This document shows, one piece after another, positions 13,046-25,129 of a stretch of 64,000 bases of DNA. The position numbers and the translations under genes were made by a program. A model generated the notes under the pieces. It ran no database searches. It worked only from the letters and a program-made list of their open reading frames with translations, and had not been told where the DNA came from. Source of the stretch: Perognathus longimembris pacificus (taxonomy: Eukaryota; Chordata; Mammalia; Rodentia; Heteromyidae); NCBI RefSeq assembly GCF_023159225.1, contig NC_063181.1:4175606-4239605 (forward strand), written 5' to 3'. Position 1 is the first letter of the stretch. The number at the start of each line of letters is the position of its first letter.

Positions 13046-13253
13046 GGAGGAGAGAAGGGAAGGGAAGGGAGAGAGGGGGGAGAGGGAGGAGGAGAGGGAA
13101 GAATGAGAGGAAGGAAGGAGAGGGAGGGAGGGAGGGAGGAAGGGCAGAAGGAAAGAAAAGGAGAAAGGAAGGGAGGAAAGGAAAGGAAGAAGGAAGGGAG
13201 GGAGAGAGGAAGGGAAGGAGGGAGGGAGAAGTGAAGGAAGGAGCAGGAGGAGG
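13046..13253. repeat. Polypurine (GGGAA/GGA) tract
   Basis: About 200 bases of almost pure A and G on the + strand, rich in gggaagggaaggg and aaggagggaggg motifs. Only a few pyrimidines interrupt it (near 13104, 13146, 13232 and 13243). Mirror-like stretches could form triplex DNA. Confidence 0.9.
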
Positions 13254-14208
13254 GCTGGCCTCCACTGAGGAGGCCATCCCTCTAGCCCCATGCTGCCCCA
13301 CCCTGAAGGAAGCGGCCCACTGCCCCTCCAGCCTGTGGATCTTTTATCTCCTCCCTGTGTGGGAAGGGGGGAGGGACAGAGCATTCCCGTCCTCTCAGCC
13401 AGCTTTCTTTCTAATCAGAGGTCTGGGGTTCTGAGTGTGACCTGTGCTGTGGCTGGTGGGTGCCCTGAACTTTCAGGGGGGTTGGACATCCCACGGGAGG
13501 GAGAATGTCCGGGGCTGGAGATCTCAGAGTTACAGAACAGGGGGGCTTGAGAGACTTCAGAAACCAAATGGCCTCCTTCCCCCAACCTTGCCCTTCCTCC
13601 GTTCAAACGGCTGAGCAAGGGAAGGATGGGAGGAGAAAACCACGAGCCTGGTAGTTCTGGAGTCCCGCTGCTCCCCGTGGCCACCCCAGCCTGCACCCTC
13701 TCCCCGCATCTCTCCAGCTTCTGACCCGACACCGTGGATTAGACGTAAGGTGGCCTTTCAGGACTTGAGCGTCCGCCCCACCCTCCCTTAGCTCTGCGGG
13801 GTAAGGCAGCCACGCTGCTGGCCATGGGCTTCCTTCCCTAACCCCCACGGAACCCACGGCACCACAGGCCTCTCCTCTGCCCGTGCTCCCCCCTCTGCCT
13901 GGTGCTCCCTCGGCTGGTGAGCAGCCTGGGAGGCCGTGGAGTGAGTGCTCCCAGGGACCTGAACTGAATCTGGGGGTGTCTCCAGTGGAAAGTGGCTCAA
14001 CAGGACGATGTAGCCAAAGTTCGGAGACAGCGTCCAGGCCAGTGCCAGCGTGCACGCACACGTGTGCATTTACACACACGCACACGCACAGTTCCAGCAG
14101 AGGTCTGGCTCCTCCATGCTGCCCTTCTGCCCTGCCGGCAGACCTCCCACTTCTCTGTCTAGGCGGCTTTTCCACCCAGCTCCCAGCCCCTCCTCTCCTC
14201 CTTCGGCC

Positions 14209-14966
14209 CAGCATGCACTGCTTCCCCGCACCCCCAGCCCCGCCCAGGCGGGGTGCCCCTCCTGTGGCCCAGCATGCACTGCTTCCCCCCACCCCCGGCC
14301 CCGCCCAGGCGGGGTGCCCCTCTGTGGCCCAGCATGCACTGCTTCCCCGCACCCCCGGCCCCGCCCAGGCGGGGTGCCCCTCCTGTGGCCCAGCATGCAC
14401 TGCTCCCCCGCACCCCCGGCCCCGCCCAGGCGGGGTGCCCCTCCTGTGGCCCAGCATGCACTGCTCCCCCGCACCCCCGGCCCCGCCCAGGCGGGGTGCC
14501 CCTCCTGTGGCCCAGCATGCACTGCTTCCCCGCACCCCCGGCCCCGTCCAGGCGGTGTGCCCCTCCTCTCCTCCTCCTCCGGCCCAGCATGCACTGCTTC
14601 CCCGCACCCCCGGCCCCGCCCAGGCGGGGTGCCCCAGCATGCACTGCTTCCCCGCACCCCCGGCCCCGCCCAGGCGGGGTGCCCCTCCTGTGGCCCAGCA
14701 TGCACTGCTCCCCCCGCACCCCCGGCCCCGCCCAGGCGGGGTGCCCCTCTGTGGCCCAGCATGCACTGCTCCCCCGCACCCCCGGCCCCGCCCAGGCGGG
14801 GTGCCCCTCTGTGGCCCAGCATGCACTGCTCCCCCGCACCCCCGGCCCCGTCCAGGCGGGGTGCCCCAGCATGCACTGCTCCCCCGCACCCCCGGCCCCG
14901 CCCAGGCGGGGTGCCCCAGCATGCACTGCTCCCCCGCACCCCGGCCCCGCCCAGGCGGGGTGCCCC
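14209..14966. repeat. Minisatellite, 13 units of about 50-62 bp
   Basis: Each unit begins agcatgcactgct, continues ccccgcacccccggc and contains the perfect inverted repeat ccccgccCAggcgggg. Longer units add ctcctgtggcc, while short ones (starting near 14586, 14819, 14867) lack it. One unit has a ctcctctcctcctcc expansion near 14565. Each copy includes a GC box on either strand and the palindrome GCATGC. The 400-residue frames across it on both strands arise from the absence of stops. Confidence 0.95.
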
Positions 14967-15411
14967 AGGAGCGCAGGCCGCTGCTCGGATGGTTCTCACC
15001 TCACTTGGTTTCCGCGCTGCACCGCGCTCTGCCGACGGCTGGCACCGACTTCATTCACAGCGCGGAGTGAGTGACAGGCCGCGCTGGACCCCCCAGGCCT
15101 GCGCTCGGAGCCCCGGGGTCCACACGGCCTCCCTGCCGGCCGGCCGGCCCGCTCCTCCGCACGCTTCCTTTGCCAAATATGGAGTCTGGACCCCACCTGC
15201 CCGACCCATCAGGTCTCCCCGGAATGCGTGTGCGTAGACCGTGTGTCCCCAGGCCCTCTCCCGGGGGCCGCGGGAGGCCGGGCGGGGGCCTGGATGTCTC
15301 TCTGCATACCCCACTCTCACCCACAAGGCCTGCACACCCAGAGCTTCTCAGCCCAGGGAGGCCGGGGGGCCGGCAGAACTGAGACCGGAGGAAGGGACTA
15401 TGGCTGCCAGG

Positions 15412-15620
15412 ACCACCATCACCACCCCCTCATCACGACCATCATCACTGTCATCACCGCTGGGGCAGTGACCCCTTGCTGTCACGTCATCGTAGCCATC
15501 GTCAACACCTTCACCACCACTCATGACTTTCTTCTTCATAGAACCACCACCATCATCATCATCACTGTGTTTGTCATCCTTGCAGTTGTCATCGTTGTCA
15601 CCTTAGTAGTCATCAAGCAG
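15412..15620. repeat. Imperfect CAT/CAC trinucleotide-rich tract
   Basis: Mixed CAC, ATC and CAT triplets (accaccatcaccacc, ccaccatcatcatcatcact, gttgtcatcgttgtcacc). It contains a 22-base stretch resembling miR-598-3p, discussed as a finding. Confidence 0.75.
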
Positions 15621-18600
15621 AGCCACCACAGTGCCGCTCACCAGGGCTGGGACTTGTGCGGGCCTGGCATGTTGGGGAGCAGAATCTGTGTCGGCTTGCG
15701 TTTCGCGGCCTCTTAGGCTCAAGGTGGGCCAGCCTCTCCGGGCTGCAAGAAGAAAGCCTCGAAGGGTGTCTGCTGGCTGTGTCCTGGTGTCCCCAGTGGG
15801 TGGGCAGCCCTTGCCGGGCTGTGGCTTCGTCATCTTGGCCTCTTTAAGTCTCCTCAGCAGCCTGTGGGGTCCTGGCTTAGAGGAACAGGAGAAGGACCTG
15901 GAGCGGCACCTGGCTGCTGGGCTCAGTCTGGGGTAATCCCCAGTGCTGAGATGTCCTGCTGGGTGTGGGGGGGGCTGGGGGTGGGGCTGACAGAGCACCA
16001 ACCCCACTTCTGCGTCCTCATCTCGTCCTCTGTACCAGCCTACTTCCTCCCAGGCCCCGGGCTGGCATCCGACGCGGGCCAACCGTTCCTCCCGTGTTCA
16101 CAGAATGAAGATTTCCTTTCCTTCCTCCCCCAAAGCCTTCCCGCCCAATCTGAACTCCTGTGGAAATGGCAGGCGTAGCCGAGCCTCCGGCTCATTTACG
16201 CCTTTGTGCTCAGCCACACGCGCGCTGTCTTTCACACCACAAATGGCTTTGCTCAGGAAAAAATATGTTTTCTCTTTGCAGAACTGCCATTTTGGGGCAA
16301 CACATAGAAGGCGAAGGAGACTCCTTCACTTCTTCTTCCCCTGGCAAACCCCGCCACGACGTTGTTTGCCTTCGCTTTTTCTGGAGGGGAGATCTTTTTC
16401 TGACAGCTTTCGTCGCTGATCTGGCTCTCAGCCCTGCGTCTAGTGCCAACTTGTAAAGGAAGCAGAAGAAGAGCTAGATGAGCAAGAGGCGAGATTCTCT
16501 TGGAGGGGCACAGCACCCCCGAACTCGGGCACTGTCAGGGTCTCTGTGATAATCCCCTAGGCGTCCCCTCTCAGAAGCCCTGAGTGGGGACCCACACCTG
16601 CCTGGGAACAGTCTGGGCCGTGCAGAGGCTGCCCACTGCCTGAGGGTCCCCAGGTGCCACACTCCAACAAACGCCCTTTGGAGCCCTTACAGCTGCGGGC
16701 GCTGTGGGCACTGGCCTGACCATCTGCTGGGAATTGCCACCGCATTGAGTTCAGAGCCGATGTCCCGGCGGGAGGATGTTTCACGTGAGAGGAGGGGGAT
16801 GGGAGGTGCGGGGGTGGGGGGAGAGAAGGTTCGTGAACAGTCCAGCAAGTTCCTCCTCTCACGTGCGTGCGGGGCTCAGGCCTCCTCTAGCCCCTGCCTG
16901 AAGTCCGCTGGCTCCCTGCCCCCCTGCCGGTGGGTGATGGAGCCTTCATTCCCAGACGCTAAGGCCTTGCTGTTCCCCGCTCACCGGCCATCTCCTGGAG
17001 TGCCGCTGTCCGCCGCAGGCCCCGGGTCCCAGCGCCAGGCTCTGTGGCGGGCGCTCTCTGTGGCGTGATTATCTGCAGCCCTGCGCTGTCATCGGCCTGC
17101 TTCGGACGCCCACTTAGCTCGCTCCTAGACAAACCCACAGAGTTGGCGTCAGCCCGAGGGAGACCCTGGGCCACTGGGCTTTCGGGTCAGGACGGGTATA
17201 TTCAAAGCCCCCGCACGCTTCTTTCTCTGCCCCTGCCTTTCTCCCTGTCTCTCAGCTGCTCCTCTCCTAGTACCAAACCCTGACAGACTCAGCTCAGGTC
17301 AGATCTTCTTGTGAGCGAGTGGCTCAGCTGAAGCCTCAAGCCTCTCGTTAGTACCGTCTGTGTCCGGAGGCCAGCCCAGCGCCCTCAACAGCAGCTAGGA
17401 GACAGGGCGGGCCCCCCTTCTTTCTAGAAATCCAGGGAGACATTAGAGAAGAAGGCTGCTCTTTGCTGGCACGGAGCCAACGGGAGCCTTCGGTGGTGGC
17501 CGTGACTTTTATTAGCTGTGTCACTCTAGGAGCCTCAGTTTCCAAATCTCTGAAATGGTAACAAGACTACTGCACGAGATCCTGATAACAACGCCGCATG
17601 TATTCAGCGGTGGTGGCAGAGGTGCCCGTGCTGGCTCGGAGGGGACGGTCTCCGGCTGTCCCTCCCCCTGGGGGGCTTTCGCTGACAGACTGGCTGACAG
17701 AGAACGAGGGAACCCTGTCCGGCCATCACAGCCACAGCGGCTTCCAGCGGCACCAGGAGCGTCCTCCTGACTTGGGTGTCTGGGGCTCACGGTGGGTGGG
17801 CTGGCACCAGCCGCGCGCCCCGTTCTCACAAGGAAGCTGCGTGTGGCTGGGCTGTCCCCAGATTCCTGTTGGCTCTCAAGGCTGCTTTCTAGTGCAAGGC
17901 ATCTTGTTGGTGTAGGAGAGACCCCAGTTTCGTGGTATAATGGTGCCACGAGAAAAACAAAGGAAGCCTGTGTAGGTGTGCTCTGTACAGTCTAGAAGAA
18001 TCCGCCAACCCCTGGCTGGACTTGAGACGATTCTAGAAGACCTGTAAGGCACCAAATGGGAAGGGAAGAAGGGCATTGCAGACCGGGTGCAGGTGTGAGG
18101 GTACTCAGAGGTGGAAGTGAGCCCCACGAGGACAGGCCACAGCCAGGGCGGGGACGGGGGTCTCTGGGCGGCGCTGTTGGTGCAGATTCACATGTAAGAG
18201 GACGTGGGGGTGGGGGGAAGAGACTCGAGGTGTGCAGACCGTGCAGGACACTGCAGTCCCCCCGCTGTGGTGGAAAGTGGCCCGGGCCAGGGCACAGGGG
18301 TCGCAAGGGAGGGCTGACCCAAGAGCAAGCCGGAAGGAGCACTGGGGAGGAGGAGGTGGGGAGGAGGGGGGCGGCCGTGGTATTATGAGATCAAGAGCCT
18401 TTTCCTCTCGCTCCGCGATGCCTTGATGTCTATTCACGAATTCTAACCAATGAATCCCAACTCTCAGATTCGTAACCTGGTGGCAATCACAGGCTCACCC
18501 CAACTCAAGAATTAGTCTGTTCCTGAAGGCTCCTGTGTTCACCCCTCTCCGTGCACGTAACAAGGCAAGCGTGCCTTCCTGCTAGGGGTGCGAGTCTGTC

Positions 18601-19205
18601 TCTCCCTCCTGACCCCCACTCCAGGCCTCTTGCCTGTGCCTCCAGCCTCCTCTCTCTCCTGCCCCCCTCCCTGTACCCCAAATGTCTAGCTCCCAGCTGG
18701 CCTTAGCTGGGCTTCAATAAGGACTTGGTGAATAGATTCCGCCCGTCAAAGGCGTAGGCTCTTTGAGAAAGGAGACATGAAGGAGCCTAGACTCTGAAGT
18801 CAGAGGATGTAAAAATGCATTGAAAGGCAGTGGGGACATCTAAGGGAGTTTGATTCCCCGGGGTGTGACTGTGGCAGAGCCAGGAGCGGCGTCTGCCAGG
18901 TGGGCGTGTCTGTGCCAGGGGTCAGGAGTGTCTGGAAAGCTGGCGTGGGCATCGGAACTCTGCCCCTGCCCCTCAGCAGGCAGGAGGAGGTGGGAGGGAG
19001 GCACCTGGGATCCGCCGGGGGGGCGGGGTAGTTGGCTCCATGCCAGAGGCGTGGTGGGCACCAGCGAGCAGGTGAGCAGCCCTGCGGGTGGTAGTGGTCC
19101 ACGGGCATATCAGTAACGCTGGTGACAAATCCACGGCTTCCATTTGTTGAGGACTTATCACGTGCTGTGTGTACTAAGACATAACTTGCTGGGCACGTAA
19201 CCTGC

Positions 19206-19500
19206 TGCCTGTATTTATTTACTTTTTATTTATCTTTTGTGCTGGTAGTAGGGCTTGAACTCAGGGCTTGGGCTTGGTCCTTAGCTTTTTGTTGTTGTTG
19301 TTGTTGTTGTGGGGCTTGAACTCAGGGCCTGGGCACTGCCCTAAGCCTCTTTGTGCTGAACACTAAGCACTCTACCACTTTGAGCCCCAGCACCGCTTCC
19401 AGTTTTCTACCGGTTATTGATGCTAAGAGTCTCCTGGACTTTCCTGCCCAGGCTGCCCTTAAACGTCCGTCCTCACGGCCTCCTGGGTAGGTAGGATTGC
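19206..19500 (-). mobile_element. Composite SINE, antisense, with GTT-repeat insertion
   Basis: Antisense ID half twice: cttgaactcagggcttggg and, after a (GTT)n run, cttgaactcagggcctggg, then ctaccactttgagcccc. The B1-like half has gcctcctgggtaggtaggat. The doubled ID half suggests nested or tandem insertion. Confidence 0.75.
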
Positions 19501-19700
19501 AGGCACGAGCCTCCGGCTCCCGTAGCTTTGTTGCTCAAGGCTGATGCTCTCCCATTCCGCTGCGGCTCCACTTCTGGCCTTTTGCTAGTTAATTGGAAGT
19601 AAGAGTCTCACGGACATTTTGTGCCTGGGCTGGCTTTGAACCTCCATCCTCAGATCGCCGCCTCCTGAGTGGCTAGAATGACAGGAGCCCAGCTGCTGCC
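19501..19700 (-). mobile_element. Composite SINE, antisense
   Basis: A second copy directly after the first: ttgttgctcaaggctgatgc, ttaattggaagtaagagtct, ggctttgaacctccatcctc, gcctcctgagtggctagaat. The ID half is truncated. Confidence 0.75.
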
Positions 19701-21595
19701 TTTTAGCCCCAGAAGCTGCCTTCCGCACGGGTGGCGTGGGTGACAGCTCGGAGGAGTGCCCCCCGCCCCGAGCCACGGGGGGGGGGGGATCTCTGTGCTG
19801 TGGCCGGTCAGTGTGAAAAGAATCCTAAAGCCTCCTGCGTTCGTGTGTCCTCGTCCTCCTTACCCACTCTTCTAGAAAGTTCTGCACATGCTCGCAGCTC
19901 CCGATCCATCTTGCCAGAGAAAGACAATGTGCCTGAGGCGGAGCGGCAGGTGCCGCGGGCGGGTCGGTGGAGCTGCTCACAGAGCCATGCCGTACCGAAG
20001 GCATGCGGGGGGAGGCCTTCTGGGGGGGAGCTCCTCAGCCTTTGAGGGGTTCTTCTAGGAGACGTTTATGCTCCGCCCCACCACCTCCCTCCTAAGGGGA
20101 TCTTCATGGCTTCTGAGACAGAGAACACCTCTTTAGGCAGTCACTCCCAGCTCTTCCGGGGTGCCCCTTGCCCAGCCCGGGGCCCACGCCCGCCCTTGCA
20201 GTGCTGCTCGGGCTGTGACTCGGGAGCCACCAGTGTCAGACCACACGAGGGCCCCGGATGTGGTTCCGCCATCGGGAGGATGCATGGCGACAGGGTGTCC
20301 GGGGTGGTGTGCCACCCCGCGGGCTGTGCTCGAGGGAGGGAGGGAGGCGCCCCGGAGGGAGGGGTGGGCCGGTGGACGGCTGGGCCGCACTGGGGAGCTG
20401 CAAAGCAGGGGCACTGGGGAGCCCCGGGCCTTCCCCGCTGCCCAGGGATCGAGACGGTTCCTGTCTCTGAGCCTTTGGTCTGGAATCCGAGCGGACTGGA
20501 GGGTGAAATCGCCTGGAGGAGAAGCCCGCGGACTGTCCGCCCTGCCCCGCCCGGCCGTCTGAGCCCAGGGACGCAGTCTGCCCTCGCGTTAGAGCCCCAG
20601 CTCGAAGCCCGGGTCACGAGGCGATGACAGAGGTCCCCCATGGAATTAAATACTAATTAACAGTGGCTGGTGTAAACGAGGGCAGGTCCAGTGTCGTTGG
20701 GAAAGCCCACGCTTTAGGGATGGCAGCTTTCTGCGTGTGGGTCCCTGGGCACTAGAGCCCAGGAGAGGCTCCGCTTCGCACCTGCAGAAGGGGCCTTCGC
20801 CAGGGTCCTAAGATCAGAACGGAAAGCAGGTGGAAGAGGATGGGTTCTCGAATCCCTTGGCTGACGACTCATGGGGTTTTGAATCTTTGTCTCACGCCTG
20901 TGTCCCAGCCCCAACTCGTGGTGGTTTATCTTCCGCCTCAGGCATATTGGGGGCTCTTGGCCGCTTTCAATCAGCTTGAGAGAGACTTGGTTCCACAGCG
21001 GGCAGGGCAGGGATGCAACCCACGGACCTTTCCCGGGGTTGCTATGGGAACACTGCGGCACGCATCCTCCTCCCGGAGCACTGGTTTTGGTCACCGCTAT
21101 CTCTTGCATGTGTTGACAGGAACAAGCGGCAGGGCTAGCTCATGTTCTTCTTCCAGAGCCTCTGTCTTCACGGCGGCCCCCAGAGTTCCCTCCTCCTTCT
21201 GCTCTTAGTGTCTTAGGTGACAGAGCTTCTGACCCCAGGTTTGGAGAAAGGCTCCTTCTCAAGGAGGTGGACACGCAGGCGTGGACTAGGACAGGTCAGG
21301 TCCACGGGCCTCAGTGGACACACAGGTGTGGGCTAGGGCTGGAGAGGTCCCAGACCTCAGGCCTCAGAGCCAGGAGAACTTGCCCACAAATCCCTCTGTA
21401 GAAAGGTCACCTGGGTCTTCATCTTCTGGTGGCGAATGATGTCACTGACTCAAGGAGCTCGCCCGTCCACGGTGCTTGCTCCAGTCCTTGCATTTACGAA
21501 CTCGTGATTCCCCAAAGCATGTGGAAGAGGTAAGACAGGGTACAGTCACCCTGGATAGCCAGGAGTGTGGTGGAGGGCTCGGCCAAGGCTGGGAG

Positions 21596-21599
<4 letters not shown>

Positions 21600-21641
<42 letters not shown>
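21600..21641. repeat. (GA)n microsatellite
   Basis: About 20 uninterrupted AG units. Confidence 0.95.
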
Positions 21642-21644
<3 letters not shown>

Positions 21645-24079
21645 CAGACTCTCCTGTGATGGGAATATCTGCACAGCACTCCCAAGCAAGCACGTTGCAT
21701 TCATTCTCCCATCTGCCCTGGGTGGCCCAGGTGACATGCCCACCACTGCCAGGCAGGGCAGGAAGGGCTTAGCCCAGGCCTGGTACACAGCCAGGACTCC
21801 ATGCTTAGTTCCCAAATGGCTGGGTATTGAGTGGAGTGACAGGACGGGGCTCAGGTGTCTGCGTGTGGGGTATGCAGGAGATCCGCATTTGGACCACAGT
21901 GACTGAGGCCAAGCTCTGGCTCCACCAAGAGCCCAAACCCAACTCGTGACACCTAGACCCAGGGCCTCATCCCGTCTGCCTCCGAAGACCTGGTGTTCAC
22001 AGGTGCCAGCCTGAAGTCATCCGTTCTGCTGTTCCCCGCCCTTCCTTGGGCAGGAGGGCTCAGCTCCGCCTGCAGGAAGAGGGCCCTGATCCCCGCTCGC
22101 ATCGATTTCACAGGGCTTGCTCCTCTGCTATTTATAACCCCTGCCTTTCTACCATGCTTGGGCCCAGCTGGGAAGTGAGCACCGTGACCTCGGATCAGAT
22201 TTCCTCTTCCGAGTGCACGCTGCTATAGAAGGAAAGCATCCTCAGAGGTCACGCCTTCGGAGACACCCCAGGGGCCCGATCAATGCTCTCACTCCCCGTG
22301 GAAGGCTGGGACCAATTAACCCAGTTAGCCTCTGTCCCCACGGCCTGGGCCCGCCGTCCTGGCTCAGGCACGTCTGGGTGAGCGCTCTGCAGCTTCTTCC
22401 GGCCACACCGCAGGGATCCACTGCCCCGTGGACAGGCAGCCCCAGGCCTGGCATAGCTAGCTGGCATAGCTAGCGACCGGCCCCCTTTGCCTGATACCAT
22501 GCAACCCTGACCCCACACCCCGAGGAGGGAGCCCAGCAACCCCATTGGCCCAGCGGCTGCTCCGGAGAGCAGAGTGGAGACAGCCAGTTAGGAGGGCGGT
22601 TCAGAGGCGGGACGTGAAGGAGTCCACTCTGTCTGTCTCTGTCCCAGGAGAGACGGAGGCTCTGTGGGTGGGTCTAAGGAGACGGTTCACCCGGTGTCTC
22701 CTGGTTTACCCAGCCCGAGGAGGGAGGATGCATAAGGGTGATGCACCCACATTAGCAGGGACTCTCTGCTAGACCCTCTGACCCCACAAATAAAAGGGCT
22801 CTGTGCTGAAGAAAACCCAGGGCTTGCCTGTCAAGGGCCCCATGCTACAGACACCCTGAAGACCCCGTGGGCATGGTGACCTTGGCTCCTAGGGGTCCAA
22901 AGTGCAAGGAGGAGCGAATGAAACGTTCACTGGGGGTAGGGCTGAGGGAGCTGGTGACTGGGGCTGGCCGGGCTGGCGGCCAGGCGGAGGCTCAGCTCCC
23001 GGCCAACGTGGGACGGTGGCACCAGCGTTGTGTGAAGCAAGCAGTGGTCGATCTGTCAACCCTGTGGCACTGGGAAGGGGTAGCAAAGCACATGCTAAGT
23101 CGATAGCGAGAGATTCCGGAGTGATAGTGAGAGGCAGAGGAGGCTGGGATGGTTTGGGGCTGGAGAGAGACGCTCCATGTTCAAGGAGAATATTTGGGTG
23201 TTGCTCTCATCTGCCCTGGAATGCCTGCCCCCCCCCCGCCCCCCCCCCCCCCCCCCCCGTCCCCCAAGGCCCATGTGTTGACGGTGTGGTGCAAACCTTG
23301 AGAGCTAAGGCCCTAGCAGGAGGTCTTTGTGCAATTGGGAATGTGTCCTCAAGGGAAGGAGGGGGCCCTGCTCCCTTCCTCTTCTTTTCACTTCCTAAGT
23401 ACAAGGTGAGTGGTTTGATTTGGCCACACATTCCTGCCATCGAATGTTTCCCGATGGCAGGCACTGGGGCTGGCCAGTCCTGAACTGTGAGCTAAACTGC
23501 GCTCTGCCCAGGGACATCGTAACAGAAGGCGGACTCAAGTCCTAGGAGGAAGGATCTGTCCCCAGGCCTCCCCTGTCTGCCGCCCCTCCGGAGGCTGCCT
23601 GGCAAACAGCTCTGCAGCCCAGAGGCTGTGTGCCGCCGCACCCATTCTAGGAGCAGCTCAAGACCGACAGGCCTCATCAGGGAAGATAGGTAGGAACCTG
23701 CCTCCTTGGATCGCCATGGCAACCAGTTCCGGGCTTAGCTGGAAGCAGGGAGGGAGTGTGAGGAAAGCTGAGTCACCCTGACAGGGGAGGCGGCCCCCTC
23801 CAGGTGAGAGCCTGGCCGGCACCGACAGGCTGCAGCCCTCCCTCACGGAGGCGGGCTCTTCGCGGTCAGGTGTCCCTCGAGTTGAAGACCTGGCCCTGGG
23901 TCTCCTCGGGTGCCCGGGGACAAGTCGAGGAAACGGGCTGCATCTCTACATGCCCCCCTTATCTGACCCCCCTCCCATCCATCCTCAAGACCGGAGTGTT
24001 TCATAATCCTCCGCTCTTTTCTTCTTTCCTCCTCCTCCTCCTCTCCCTCCTGCTCCTCCTTCCTCTTCCTTTGGCAGGA

Positions 24080-24355
24080 CGGTGGTTTGAACTCCCGGTA
24101 TTGCATTTGCTAAGCATGCACTCTGCTTTTTCCTTGTTCTTTTTTATTTTCTCTCTCTTTTTTCAGGAGAGGAGGTTTCCTTGTTCTTTCTGAGATAGGA
24201 TCTCATTTTCTGCCCCAGCACAGGCTTGGACTCAAGCCACCTGTTCCGCTCCCCCAACCGTGTCCAGTCTGTCATTGAGAAGGGGTCTCTCGAACAACAA
24301 TTGCAGACTCCCAAGCAGCTAGGATTAAAGGTGTGAGCTACCAGTCCCGGCCCGG
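24080..24355 (-). mobile_element. B1-like/ID-like SINE, antisense, interrupted
   Basis: tggtttgaactcccggtatt (ID box B antisense) is followed by a T-rich stretch, then gataggatctcattttctgc and a B1-like end, ctaggattaaaggtgtgagc. A pyrimidine-rich insertion separates the two parts. Confidence 0.6.
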
Positions 24356-24916
24356 TCCTCCACTCTTAACCTCACAAAGGTCAGGTCTGGTTCCTGTGTG
24401 GGTGTCTCAGTTGCCCCCGGGTGTCAGCTCCTGGTTCGTAGGCGTGTGGGTCCCTGGGCTGGCAGGGCCCAGCAGCGCTCGGCTGTGTAAGGTTGTGTGG
24501 GCACTGGCTGAATGAATGACTGAGTGAATGAATGATTCCAATGATCCAGGCAAGTCCTACAGAGCTGCGCTGTGCTCCAGCCACCTACAGTCAGCCTCGG
24601 AGTTCTGCAGATAAGCTGCCTCTATGGTCGACTACAGAGGCGCTCAGAGCGTTTCGCAGGTGCACGGCATTAACAGGTGGAGTCCCGTAGCTTCGTTTCC
24701 ACCGATTTGGACGGTCAAGGACTAAGTACCTTCCTGACCGGATCTAAGTCTGTCCATCCGTCCATCTGTCCACCTACCCACCCACCTATGACTCATCTAT
24801 ACGAGTACCTGCCATCTCTTTTTCTGCCCTCTACCTGAGGTCTAGGGTGTCTGTCATCTATGCCGATGTATCTTGACCATCTATAATCATCAAGGCCTGG
24901 GAGCAAGTGGGAGTTG

Positions 24917-25085
24917 GGGGGGGGGGGCAGGTGGGGGTATGGAATGCGGGTGGGGGTTAGGGGTGCAGTGGAGGGGTTAGGGGTGTGGTGGGGGTTAGGG
25001 TGGGGTTGGGGGGTGGAGTAGATGGGGGATGTGGATTCCGTGTGGGGTTAGGGGTGCGGTGGGGGTTAGGTTGGGGGGGGTAGAT
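24917..25085. repeat. G-rich GGGGTTAGGG-like degenerate repeat
   Basis: Repeated ggggttaggggtg and gggggttaggg motifs are separated by short linkers. Runs of four or more G recur every 8-15 bases, and the tract lies just upstream of the CpG island. The motif resembles degenerate telomere-type repeat and is a strong G-quadruplex candidate. Confidence 0.75.
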
Positions 25086-25129
25086 GCAGGAGTAGCCCGC
25101 AGGCCAGGAGGCCTAGGCGGGGGTGGGGC

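Noticed and set aside
13603..14922. Minus-strand open frame of 439 codons with Gly/Ala/Cys-rich repeats
   Set aside because: It is the 50-62 bp minisatellite translated. All frames on both strands are open because the unit lacks stops. There is no splice context or domain.
15483..15504. Calling this the MIR598 gene
   Set aside because: Three mismatches to the mature sequence, no proper hairpin arm and a CAT-repeat background make orthology unlikely. It is kept only as a finding.
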